From Thermoanaerobacter pseudethanolicus ATCC 33223 (GTDB taxonomy: Bacteria > Bacillota > Thermoanaerobacteria > Thermoanaerobacterales > Thermoanaerobacteraceae), in assembly GCF_000019085.1 (NCBI RefSeq), contig NC_010321.1, positions 1,000,501 to 1,064,500 on the forward strand: a stretch of DNA of 64,000 nt, in the 5' to 3' direction. The position numbers were made by a program, and so were the translations under genes. The notes beneath the pieces were generated by a model that saw nothing but the letters and a program-made list of their open reading frames with translations, was not told the DNA's origin and did no database searches. Within the stretch, counting starts at the first letter, position 1. Each line of letters opens with the position of its first letter. Positions 1 through 7,257 of the stretch are shown one piece after another.

Positions 1-687
1 ATCAAATTAGATAAAGGGAAAAAGTACACTCTAGTTGGAGAAAGCGGATGTGGGAAAACTACTTTACTAAAAGTCTTATTAAACCACATTACTGATTATG
101 AGGGGCAAGTACTTATTGACGGAGTAGATATAAGGTCCTTTGACCCGGCCTCTTATTACAAAAAAGTTAGTATTATACAGCAAAAGGTTTTTATGTTTAA
201 AGACACATTAAGGAATAATATTTGCCTGTACAGCGACTGTACGGAGGAAGAGCTAAATGAGGCATTAAGACAATCTGGTCTAGTTCAGGTTGTTGAAAAA
301 CTTCCAAATGGACTTAATACAGTAATAGGTGAAGGCGAAGTAGAATTATCCGGAGGGGAGATGCAGAGAATAGCTATTGCAAGAGCTCTTATCAAAAAAG
401 CGGAACTATTGCTCATAGATGAGGCTACAGTAGCTTTAGACAAAGTTACAGCGAGTGATATAGAGAGGACGCTTATAAATTTAGATGCGACAGTACTTGC
501 TGTAACCCATAAATTAGACCCGGATATACTGAAAAGGTATGATGAAATATTTGTGATGAAAGATGGAGAAATCATTGAAAGAGGTACATTAGATGAGCTA
601 TTAGAAAAGAGAGGATATTTCTATTATATGTATAATTATGGGATTGATGAAAAAGAGGAAATGGAGACCATAGAAGAAGCTGTATGA
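1..687 (+). CDS. ABC exporter, C-terminal ATPase part (5' end outside window)
   Basis: The reading frame is open from base 1, so the gene starts upstream. What remains is the nucleotide-binding domain of a half-size ABC exporter. The Walker A motif GESGCGKT is about 15 residues in, the signature is LSGGEMQRIAIA, and the Walker B is LLIDEAT followed by a D-loop reading VALD instead of the usual SALD. The switch histidine lies in AVTHKL. The tail ends in an acidic stretch much like the end of the 8920-10653 exporter, so the two are probably paralogues. It probably exports a peptide, as the neighbouring genes are regulators, pre-peptides and RiPP maturases. The substrate is unknown and the membrane domain is not visible. 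Confidence 0.9.
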   Translation: MKLDKGKKYTLVGESGCGKTTLLKVLLNHITDYEGQVLIDGVDIRSFDPASYYKKVSIIQQKVFMFKDTLRNNICLYSDCTEEELNEALRQSGLVQVVEKLPNGLNTVIGEGEVELSGGEMQRIAIARALIKKAELLLIDEATVALDKVTASDIERTLINLDATVLAVTHKLDPDILKRYDEIFVMKDGEIIERGTLDELLEKRGYFYYMYNYGIDEKEEMETIEEAV

Positions 688-731
688 AATAATCAAGTTG
701 AAGAGATAACTTCTCTTGTCTAAAAGAAAAA

Positions 732-757
732 AGTCCTCCACAAAAAGGAGGGCTTTT
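732..757 (+). terminator. Rho-independent terminator after the ABC exporter
   Basis: A GC-rich stem (AGTCCTCC with GGAGGGCT, one G-U pair) has a short A-rich loop and is followed by a T run. It lies 45 nt after the exporter stop. Confidence 0.85.
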
Positions 758-893
758 TATCTATTGTCTGTTAAAAAATATTGTTTCACTGTTATCATAA
801 ACAGAAGTGTGAAAAGTTTTTGTAATTATAACTATATCTCCTCTTAGGATGCATGGAGATCGAAGAAAAGAAATATTTCTAAATATTCCAATT

Positions 894-1859
894 TCATTCA
901 CGACTTTTTATTACAAGCATATTGTTTTCCTTAGAAATTTCCAAATTATAAAACTTCCTGCAGGACTCCATAATCGTCTTTATAAGTTTTTCCTGACCAG
1001 TTATTTCGAGTAAATGTATAGATTTAGATAAAGAGTCTTTGTATTCTTCTCTGCCGAGATTGTACTCTGCAATTGCTTTTCTAAAATACAGAAGTCCCAG
1101 ACCACTTAAAATATTATTTTTTACACAGGTTCCTATTCCAAGATTTGCATAATGTAAAGCTTCTTCGTCAAGCGAAAGAATGTGATAAGTATATGATATA
1201 TTGTAATACAACCTTATTCTCGTTTCCCATTCTTCAGAAGAAAGATTATGTAAGCAGAATAAGAGGACTTCAAGGCTTTTTTCTGCACCTTCTATTTTTT
1301 TAAGGAGCAAAGCCATGTTCATTAGAATTCGAATTTCCATGTCACTGTAAACAAAATCCGCATAATTAGAAAGAGAGAAATTTGGGATAGTGATTTCCAT
1401 CGCTTTTTGAAGCTTTTCCATAGCTTTTTCATAATTTTCATTGATTGTTTTTTCAAAGACAGACTCAGCAGTTAGTAAAAGTTGATTTAATAACTTAGAG
1501 TAATATAGGCTCATATCACCTTTTTCAAGCAATTTCTTTAACCTATCAATATCATCTCTCAAACTTTCAAAATCTCCGCTTTCGAGTTTCTTTTCTAGAG
1601 AGGATTTTATGTCAAAGAAGATAGAATAATCATTTAATCTGTATTTTAGGAGCAACTCATTTAAATCTTTTTTATAAAGGTGTGACAATAACTCTAGAGT
1701 TTCATGTTTGGGTATGACTTTACCGTTTTCAATTTTTCTAAGTGTATCTCTGCTGATGAAAGCTTGTTCAGCAACATCGCTTTGGGAAAGTCCCAGAGAT
1801 TTGCGAATATTTTTAAGTTCTTCACCAAATGCTTCTAAATCGTAATAGAAACCATCCAT
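894..1859 (-). CDS. PlcR-like HTH regulator with TPR peptide-binding domain (RNPP family)
   Basis: This 321-residue protein has an N-terminal XRE-type helix-turn-helix at about residues 10-65 (LRNIRKSLGLSQSDV-like, then SRDTLRKIENGK). The rest is all alpha-helical and TPR-like. The stretch around residues 205-290 (YYNISYTYHILSLDEEALHY, then LLYFRKAIAEYNLG) follows the spacing of the C-terminal TPRs of Bacillus PlcR. RNPP regulators bind re-imported signal peptides through these repeats and switch target promoters. The gene is divergent from a 49-codon signal-peptide-bearing ORF at 1961 and separated from it by a palindrome and a sigma-A promoter, an arrangement expected of a regulator/pheromone pair. 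A truncated copy of the same gene lies at 6293-6479. Family assignment is by eye. The cognate peptide is inferred from position. Confidence 0.85.
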   Translation of the reverse strand: MDGFYYDLEAFGEELKNIRKSLGLSQSDVAEQAFISRDTLRKIENGKVIPKHETLELLSHLYKKDLNELLLKYRLNDYSIFFDIKSSLEKKLESGDFESLRDDIDRLKKLLEKGDMSLYYSKLLNQLLLTAESVFEKTINENYEKAMEKLQKAMEITIPNFSLSNYADFVYSDMEIRILMNMALLLKKIEGAEKSLEVLLFCLHNLSSEEWETRIRLYYNISYTYHILSLDEEALHYANLGIGTCVKNNILSGLGLLYFRKAIAEYNLGREEYKDSLSKSIHLLEITGQEKLIKTIMESCRKFYNLEISKENNMLVIKSRE

Positions 1860-1871
1860 TTTTTAACACCC

Positions 1872-1919
1872 CATGCCGATTCAAATCGGCTTGAAATTAT
1901 CCTGGTTATTATCTATTAT
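1872..1919 (+). promoter_or_regulatory. Palindromic operator abutting a sigma-A promoter, copy 1
   Basis: Perfect half-sites GCCGATT and AATCGGC (1875-1890, 2-bp centre) extend with one mismatch to 1872-1893. The -35 box TTGAAA (1891-1896) starts immediately after, then 17 nt, then the -10 box TATTAT (1914-1919). This promoter reads toward the pre-peptide at 1961. An operator overlapping the upstream edge of -35 suits an activator, but repression is also possible. The same module recurs at 5791 and 6492. Confidence 0.8.
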
Positions 1920-1960
1920 ATAGTTAAAAGAAGGAAATGTAAAGGGCAGGTGAAGATGGA

Positions 1961-2110
1961 ATGAAGAAGAAATTGCTGGTTATTTTCTTTATTGTTAATA
2001 TCTTATTTACATTTTGTTTCTTGAGTTCCTTAGGAGATAGAGGGGTAGTACCATTAGGAGAAGAGGATGCAATAGACTTACATTATATAGTTTTTCATAA
2101 TACAGTATAA
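1961..2110 (+). CDS. Putative secreted pheromone precursor 1 (PapR-like)
   Basis: A 49-codon ORF with a Lys-rich start (MKKK), a hydrophobic segment at about residues 5-23 and a short acidic tail containing VVPLGEEDAIDLH. This is the layout of PapR/Phr-type signal pre-peptides, which are exported by Sec, trimmed and re-imported. GGCAGGTGAAG upstream is a plausible ribosome site. It is read from the operator-promoter at 1872-1919 and lies divergent from the PlcR-like regulator. Homology with the ORF at 6581-6730, also 49 codons, with the same PL-x-EEDAIDLH core, supports it being real. The mature signal sequence is not known, and the last nine residues differ between the copies. Confidence 0.75.
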   Translation: MKKKLLVIFFIVNILFTFCFLSSLGDRGVVPLGEEDAIDLHYIVFHNTV

Positions 2111-2288
2111 CTCCATGAAATGCGAATTTCAAAAAATTAGATGTTAATCTGTGAATCTGACAATTTTTAAAATTTTACACAATTTTGTTCAATATATACA
2201 CAAAAAAGGAAGAGGACTATCAAAAGGTATAGACCAAATAAAAAATTGTGATAAATGTGTATAACTCATAATTTAAATTCGTGATTAG

Positions 2289-2318
2289 TTCATTAAAAGC
2301 CCCCCTGAATTTTATAAT
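2289..2318 (+). promoter_or_regulatory. Likely sigma-A promoter of the secreted-protein operon
   Basis: TTCATT (2289-2294) and TATAAT (2313-2318) are 18 nt apart, just before the gene at 2342. No copy of the 22-bp palindrome is present here. The rest of 2111-2288 shows no gene. Confidence 0.45.
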
Positions 2319-2341
2319 ATTTCAGAAGGAGATGAATGGTG

Positions 2342-2779
2342 ATGAACAAGAAAATAACAAGCCTGTTTGTAATTCTTTTGATAGTTACTTTTACTACTTC
2401 TGCATATGCGGCAATTACTACGATTGTATATCAGTCAGGTCCAAATCTAGTTAAGTCTACGGAGTACTATCAATACAAATACGTTGGTTACATTCAATTG
2501 ACCTCAGCTTATAATGATAATGGTTGGAGTAGATTACGAGGCTATATAAGGTATTATATTCCTAATACAGATAAAGATACTGGTAGATGTTATACTGACT
2601 GGTCACTAAATGGAGAACTCGTCAGTAGAGAGATTACTTTTTATGATACCTTAAATCCGTTTGCTGAAAAAGTACGGTTTGAATATGGATTTGACTCTGT
2701 ACCATATGGTAGCGGAATTTTACCATTTACTATATCTACACCAATGGTGGAAGTTTTTGAAATAAAAATTGGTAAATAA
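2342..2779 (+). CDS. Secreted protein of unknown function, candidate exported effector
   Basis: About 146 residues with a clear Sec signal peptide (hydrophobic residues 5-20, cleavage probably after AYA). The mature part is rich in Tyr, with a single Cys, and predicted mostly beta. The start at 2342 is chosen because AGAAGGAG at 2325-2331 is spaced 10 nt from it; the in-frame ATG at 2336 is too close. It precedes two FtsX-like permeases and an ABC ATPase. In lactococcin-972-type loci a small secreted bacteriocin is followed by a large membrane protein and an ABC ATPase in the same order, so a bacteriocin-like role is possible. The sequence itself does not show an obvious lactococcin-972 motif, and I do not recognise the family. 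Confidence 0.75.
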   Translation: MNKKITSLFVILLIVTFTTSAYAAITTIVYQSGPNLVKSTEYYQYKYVGYIQLTSAYNDNGWSRLRGYIRYYIPNTDKDTGRCYTDWSLNGELVSREITFYDTLNPFAEKVRFEYGFDSVPYGSGILPFTISTPMVEVFEIKIGK

Positions 2780-2909
2780 GACAAACCACTTGTTTATTAC
2801 ACTTGGCAGATAAGAGTGTTTTAAAAGGGGGCTTTTTATAGGGCTTTCCGGTTCGGAGAAGACAACATTGTATATGTTGTAGTTCATATAATGAGAGGAG
2901 AATTAAAAA

Positions 2910-3974
2910 ATGAAAAACAAATTTATACTTTTCACACTGACTTTTATTTTTTCTGTAGCACTTCTCATTTTTTCTTTGTTTACATATTTCAGAGCAGATA
3001 CGATTTTAAAAAATCCTTTGGGACTTAGTGAGAATTTTGTCGAGCTTCAAATTTCCCCTCCTTTTGATCCTCAACTAGCCTTAGACGTTGAAACAGCCCA
3101 TAAAGTTAGAGAGGAAATGTATAAAATTGTTAAAAATAAAAATATTGTAATGGTATATTGGGACATAGAGGATGTTGGACTTGGTTTATATGACCCAATA
3201 AACTTTTACAAGTCAAACTTATTAAAAGAAGGGGATATGTTTTCTGCTGTGTCTGATAAAGACATAATCATAAAGGAAGATTCTTATTCTTATGATTACA
3301 ATGTAAAAAGATTAGGTAGAAATTATATTGAAGACAATGCAGAAGGTAAAAGACTAAACATAGTAGGAGTATACGATTCAAGACATCCCCTCTATGACAA
3401 AACTCATGAATATATATACAACTATTTTAGCAAGGCTAATAATATTTTTGGATTTTATTATTTTGATTCTAATTCAAAAGAAGAGGTAGGTCAAATTGTT
3501 AGTGATATTCAAAAGATGCTGCAAAAATACGGGTATTTATATGACATTACTGATGAAGGCTTTTACAAGGGTAATCTTACAAATATTATCTCTTCAATAC
3601 TGCTTTCTAAAATTTATTTGCCTCTATTTATAGCCTTTTTTTTCGTATGTGTAAACTTGTATTTTTTCTATTATATACTTTTGCATAATCAGAAAAAAGT
3701 TATGATTATACATTCAATATTTGGAGCAACAAATGTAAAGCTTTTGCTAAGGTATACAAGAGAAATATTGAAGTACTTATTTTTAAGCTCTGTGCTAGTC
3801 ACAATTTTTTACAAACTATTTTTTGCCAGCAGTATTTATGATGTTTCGATTAAAACACTATCAATTGTCGTATTGGCAAATGTCTTATTGGGATATGCAA
3901 TATGGTTTTTGGCGTTTTTAACTGTAGACTACAGGTTAAACCGAAAGGGTGAAGTATATGATTACGCAGTTTAA
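2910..3974 (+). CDS. FtsX-like ABC permease subunit 1
   Basis: 354 residues. One transmembrane helix near the N-terminus (about 5-28) is followed by an extracytoplasmic domain of about 200 residues and three C-terminal helices (about 235-258, 290-310, 320-345). This is the FtsX/MacB permease layout. GAGAGGAG precedes the start. The gene overlaps the next permease, and an ATPase follows, so the three form one transporter. Two separate half-permeases in place of the single ~700-residue membrane protein of lactococcin-972 loci could be a split version of that protein. Function in export or in immunity cannot be told apart from sequence. Confidence 0.8.
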   Translation: MKNKFILFTLTFIFSVALLIFSLFTYFRADTILKNPLGLSENFVELQISPPFDPQLALDVETAHKVREEMYKIVKNKNIVMVYWDIEDVGLGLYDPINFYKSNLLKEGDMFSAVSDKDIIIKEDSYSYDYNVKRLGRNYIEDNAEGKRLNIVGVYDSRHPLYDKTHEYIYNYFSKANNIFGFYYFDSNSKEEVGQIVSDIQKMLQKYGYLYDITDEGFYKGNLTNIISSILLSKIYLPLFIAFFFVCVNLYFFYYILLHNQKKVMIIHSIFGATNVKLLLRYTREILKYLFLSSVLVTIFYKLFFASSIYDVSIKTLSIVVLANVLLGYAIWFLAFLTVDYRLNRKGEVYDYAV

Positions 3975-5085
3975 ATTAGCTTTTAAAGATATTAGAAAAA
4001 ACAAATGGAAAATTCTTTTATTTATTTTCCAAATGGCAATTTTTTTGTTTTTTACAATTATAATTTTAGAACAGTTTGTACAGATGAGTTACCACAGCAA
4101 AACACTAAAGATTGTAAAAAATAACAATATAATCTTTTTTAAAGATTACATAAACCAGTGGGAACGTCCTTTTATTGACAAGGAGATATATTATTTTTTT
4201 GAAAATCTTTTTGACAGGAGTGGTAATGCGTACTCCGTAATGGAAAATGCAGGTACTACAGAATTTTCACAAGAACATCCCGATGCGAAAATAGTTATAG
4301 GGGTGGGGAATTTTGATAAAATTTTTGGCATTGATAAATACAAAGATACAGAAAAACCCTCATACGTTTTTATAGGTTCTGATGTAAAAAGCATCAAGAT
4401 TGGAGATGAAATTAAATTGGGAATTTTTAATAGGCAAACGTACAAGGTTGATGGAAGATTAGAAAAGGGAGAGGGTTATATAAATAAAGGCAGATACAGA
4501 AGTTTAGACGACAAAGTACTGGTTTTGACTTCATCAAGAGAAGTAGCAACATTGTACCAAACAGGAGGGTTTCTTGAGTTAATACAAAATATTCATATTA
4601 CAAAATCGGAGGAAGACGAGATTGACAAAATTGTAGAAATGGCAAATAAGACTAAAAAAGTTACTTTAATTCCTGAAAAATTGGATTTAAAAAGTATAAT
4701 TGAAAAGGACTATAATGAGGACTTCATGAATTTTATATTTTTTTCAAGCTTTCTTATAAACATGGGGATATTCATAATAGTTGGATTGGTTTCTTTCCTT
4801 TATGTAATGATAGAGCGCAACTTTACAGAATATGTTGTTCATCAAATATACGGGGCTACTAAAAAAGATTTATATTTGCGCATAACTATTTTTGTGGTTT
4901 TAGTTGTCATTTTGCCATTAGCTATATTTTTAGCTATACCTAATATGCTTTTATTGCCAAGCACCAAGTGGGTATGGTGGTTTGTCTTTACGTTTTATTT
5001 TATAACAATATTATTTGTATCCATTTTGTCTGTTGGGAGATTGAACAAAAAAGACTTAACAGCATTTTTAAGGAGGGATAATTAA
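3958..5085 (+). CDS. FtsX-like ABC permease subunit 2
   Basis: About 375 residues with the same layout as its neighbour: N-terminal helix (about 17-38), external domain, then three helices after residue 255. The GTG at 3949 lies inside the ribosome site AAAGGGTGA, so the ATG at 3958 is the likelier start. It overlaps the upstream stop by 17 nt, which suggests translational coupling. It probably pairs with the 2910-3974 permease and the ATPase at 5088. Confidence 0.8.
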   Translation: MITQFKLAFKDIRKNKWKILLFIFQMAIFLFFTIIILEQFVQMSYHSKTLKIVKNNNIIFFKDYINQWERPFIDKEIYYFFENLFDRSGNAYSVMENAGTTEFSQEHPDAKIVIGVGNFDKIFGIDKYKDTEKPSYVFIGSDVKSIKIGDEIKLGIFNRQTYKVDGRLEKGEGYINKGRYRSLDDKVLVLTSSREVATLYQTGGFLELIQNIHITKSEEDEIDKIVEMANKTKKVTLIPEKLDLKSIIEKDYNEDFMNFIFFSSFLINMGIFIIVGLVSFLYVMIERNFTEYVVHQIYGATKKDLYLRITIFVVLVVILPLAIFLAIPNMLLLPSTKWVWWFVFTFYFITILFVSILSVGRLNKKDLTAFLRRDN

Positions 5086-5087
5086 GC

Positions 5088-5765
5088 ATGCTCATAAAAA
5101 CAGAAAATGTAAAAAAAGAATACATGAGTGGAAAGAAGAAGAATCTGGTTTTAAAGGGAGTAAACTTAGAAATAAATGCGGGAGAAAAGATTGCTATAGT
5201 AGGACCTTCAGGCTCTGGCAAAACAACACTTCTTAATATAATAGGATTATTACTTCCCGCAACAGAAGGGGAGGTTTACTTAGCTGGGAAAAGAGCATCA
5301 ACTTTAAAGGAAAAAGAAAGGGCAAAACTCAGAAATAAATTTTTTGGTTATGTATTCCAGGAATTTCTTTTGGTAGAAGAAGACACGGTATTTCAAAATA
5401 TAGAAATACCTCTTTTGTACTCTTTGACAAAGAAAACAAAATCGGAGAAAAGAAAAATGGTTGAAGAAGTTTTGGAAAAAGTGGGTTTGGAAGTTAAAAT
5501 AAACGAAAAGGTCAGGAACTTATCAGGAGGAGAAAGGCAAAGGGTGGCAATAGCAAGAGCTATAATAAATGACCCTGAGGTAATCCTTGCAGATGAACCG
5601 ACAGGTTCGTTAGATGCAGAAAACGGGGAAAAAATCATGGACATTCTGGAAAGTTTGGTAGACAAGGGTAAAACTTTATTGATTGTAACACATAATGAAG
5701 CTATTGCAAAAAGATGTGACAGGATATTCAGAATAAAGGATGGATATGTGGAGATAGAAGAGTAA
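5088..5765 (+). CDS. ABC transporter ATPase of the LolD/MacB type
   Basis: 225 residues and complete. Walker A is GPSGSGKTT (about residue 39), the Q-loop is VFQEF, the signature is LSGGERQRVAIA, Walker B is VILADEPTGSLD and the switch His is in IVTHNE. The GSLD D-loop and the size are typical of ATPases that drive FtsX-like permeases (LolD, MacB, lactococcin-972 export groups). It begins 2 nt after the second permease stop and is the last gene of the operon. It powers the permease pair, probably for export of, or protection against, a peptide. Confidence 0.9.
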   Translation: MLIKTENVKKEYMSGKKKNLVLKGVNLEINAGEKIAIVGPSGSGKTTLLNIIGLLLPATEGEVYLAGKRASTLKEKERAKLRNKFFGYVFQEFLLVEEDTVFQNIEIPLLYSLTKKTKSEKRKMVEEVLEKVGLEVKINEKVRNLSGGERQRVAIARAIINDPEVILADEPTGSLDAENGEKIMDILESLVDKGKTLLIVTHNEAIAKRCDRIFRIKDGYVEIEE

Positions 5766-5790
5766 CACAGTTTTGGTTATTTTTAATACC

Positions 5791-5838
5791 CATGCCAATT
5801 CAAATCGGCTTGTAATTGTTTCCTTTACCATGTATTAT
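5791..5838 (+). promoter_or_regulatory. Palindromic operator-promoter, copy 2 (one base changed)
   Basis: GCCAATT and AATCGGC are the half-sites (one transition from the other two copies). They abut a -35 box TTGTAA (5810-5815), with 17 nt to the -10 box TATTAT (5833-5838). No pheromone ORF follows. The next coding sequence is the broken MFS gene at 5991, which this promoter probably drove. Confidence 0.7.
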
Positions 5839-5990
5839 ATAGATAAGGAAAGGAAAAGTAAAGCTACTTTTATATTCATATTTTCGGATGTTTCTTTTTT
5901 ATCAATAGATAAAAATGGTTTAAGAGAAAAAACAGTTTTATTATTTAAAGGGTATCGAAGTTAGATTCAATAAGAGGAAGATTTAAATAA

Positions 5991-6194
5991 ATGCAAAATT
6001 TAAAGGGTAATATACAATTTTTCTTGGCAGTACCATTATTTTCAAATCTTTTTACCTCTTTAATGGCGCCTTTTTGGGTAGTATATTTTAACAGAATTAA
6101 TTTGGATTTTGCACAAATTTCACTGCTCATAATTATAAATCATGTAGCGGTTACATTATTTGAAATACCAACTGGTGCTCTTGCTGATACATAA
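5991..6194 (+). pseudogene. MFS transporter, N-terminal remnant
   Basis: 67 codons read as the first two helices of a major facilitator carrier. The loop motif after helix 2, FEIPTGALADT, matches the conserved G-x-x-x-D region of MFS exporters. The frame stops right there, at the edge of an inverted repeat (6192-6262), so about 80% of a normal MFS protein is missing. AGAGGAAG lies upstream as a ribosome site. The placement behind operator copy 2 suggests that an exporter was once under pheromone control. Confidence 0.75.
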
Positions 6195-6262
6195 TCAAAC
6201 AGGAGGGACGGTTCCTTCTGTTTGATTTTTTCAGATAAAAGGAACCGTCCCCCTTGTTTGAC
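6192..6262. repeat. Imperfect inverted repeat, GGGACGGTTCC type
   Basis: A long hairpin pairs TCAAACA...GGGACGGTTCCTT with AAGGAACCGTCCC...TGTTTGA. A second, mutually exclusive hairpin uses AATCAAACAG and CTGTTTGATT followed by six T, and could act as a terminator. Degenerate versions of the same GGTTCCTTTT/AGAACCG repeat lie at about 6790-6860 and 11552-11620, so this is a dispersed MITE-like repeat. Confidence 0.7.
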
Positions 6263-6479
6263 TGTGGGAAGAAGATGCAATTGACTTGCACTCATAGAGA
6301 TGGGACAAAAGATCTAAAGTTTCCTGTTTGGGTATGACTTTACCGTTTTCAAATTTTCTAAGTGTATCCCTGCTGATGAAAACTTGTTCAGTAACATCGC
6401 TTTGGGAAAGCCCCAGAGATTTGCGAATATTTTTAAGTTCTTCACCAAATGCTTCTAAATCGGAATAGAAACCATCCAT
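6231..6479 (-). pseudogene. Truncated PlcR-like regulator (HTH only)
   Basis: From the start at 6479, about 62 residues are nearly identical to the N-terminus of the regulator at 894-1859 (same MDGFY start, same HTH, a few substitutions). The homology stops after LLSHLYE. The frame then runs through the antisense of a pheromone tail fragment and the GGGACGG repeat before stopping. All TPR repeats are gone, so it cannot sense peptide. If made, it could bind DNA as a competitor, but decay is the simpler view. Confidence 0.8.
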
Positions 6480-6491
6480 TTTTTAACACCC

Positions 6492-6539
6492 CATGCCGAT
6501 TCAAATCGGCTTGAAATTATGTTGGTTATTATCTATTAT
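6492..6539 (+). promoter_or_regulatory. Palindromic operator-promoter, copy 3
   Basis: Half-sites GCCGATT and AATCGGC (6495-6510) abut -35 TTGAAA (6511-6516), with 17 nt to -10 TATTAT (6534-6539). The whole 100 bp before the pheromone gene is almost identical to copy 1, with only a few differences. It reads toward the pre-peptide at 6581. Confidence 0.8.
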
Positions 6540-6580
6540 ATAGTTAAAAGAAGGAAATGTAAAGAGCAGGTGAAGATGGA

Positions 6581-6730
6581 ATGAAGAAGAAGATATTAAT
6601 TATGTTCTTTGTTGTAAACATTTTATTTACATCTTGCTTTTTTAGTCCATTAGGAGAAGGGAAAGTAGTTCCACTGTGGGAAGAAGATGCAATTGACTTG
6701 CACTCCTATGACTCCATTGGGATGAAATGA
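6581..6730 (+). CDS. Putative secreted pheromone precursor 2 (PapR-like)
   Basis: 49 codons, the same length as precursor 1. It has a MKKK start, hydrophobic residues 5-23, then a tail with VVPLWEEDAIDLHSYDSIGMK-like sequence. Its own regulator copy is truncated (6293-6479), so this is an orphan signal that either acts on the intact regulator at 894-1859 or is no longer used. Conservation of the reading frame against precursor 1, with changes concentrated at the end of the tail, suggests selection on the core PL-x-EEDAIDLH. Confidence 0.7.
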   Translation: MKKKILIMFFVVNILFTSCFFSPLGEGKVVPLWEEDAIDLHSYDSIGMK

Positions 6731-6986
6731 TGGGGTGAATCGATTTAGTTTTCTTTTTAAAGTACATAAAACGCCAGAGACAAATGCAGGTGACAGTTCC
6801 TTTTATCCGATTTCTAGATTCCAAACAAAAAGAACCGCCTTCTTTGTTTGGATTATTTGTGTTAAAGTCCAAATTTTCGGATAATTTATTTTAAAAATCC
6901 CTTTTCAAATCTTATACCACTGTATTTTACTCTCTTAGAAGCCATTTTACAAATTTAGCCTATTGTAACTTACAGTTACAAAATTA
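6675..6986. repeat. About 0.3-kb direct repeat, copy A
   Basis: The stretch from TGTGGGAAGAAGATGC (inside pheromone gene 2) to GTTACAAAATTAAA recurs with scattered differences at 11450-11748. It carries the pheromone tail, a GGTTCCTTTT/AGAACCG hairpin and noncoding DNA. The first 33 bases (from 6673) also occur alone at 6261-6293. Confidence 0.8.
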
Positions 6987-7148
6987 AAAATTTTCACTGG
7001 TGATATAGTTTTTTTACTTGGAATATTGACGTACATTAGTGTAACTCCAGCTTATGTGAATGATAAAAAAGAGGTGCTCCAATATCTAGTAGCAGAAGAA
7101 AGAGAACCAAGGATACATGGAGATATAAATAATCCATGGGGTGGATAG
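6969..7148 (+). pseudogene. Start-less small ORF, possible decayed secreted peptide
   Basis: An open frame of 59 codons with no plausible start encodes a hydrophobic segment (IVFLLGILTYISV) and a polar tail ending REPRIHGDINNPWGG. It resembles a signal-bearing pre-peptide whose 5' end was replaced at the repeat boundary near 6986. I do not recognise a family. The rest of 6731-7340 shows only repeat A and a leader hairpin. Confidence 0.4.
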
Positions 7149-7257
7149 AAGCTTAGAAATTGAAAAGTATTTTTCATATCCAATGCTTACTATCGTAGAA
7201 GATACTATTATAAATAGAAAAGATGCAAAGCAAAAGTAGATTTCAGGCAGGTTGAAT

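Noticed and set aside
2295-2836. AAAAGCCCCC and GGGGGCTTTT flanking the secreted-protein gene
   Set aside because: Only ten bases, far apart, and each half is locally explained by A/T and G/C runs; no further symmetry.
5773-5964. 63-codon frame over operator copy 2
   Set aside because: It starts upstream of the promoter and spans operator and promoter elements; no ribosome site.
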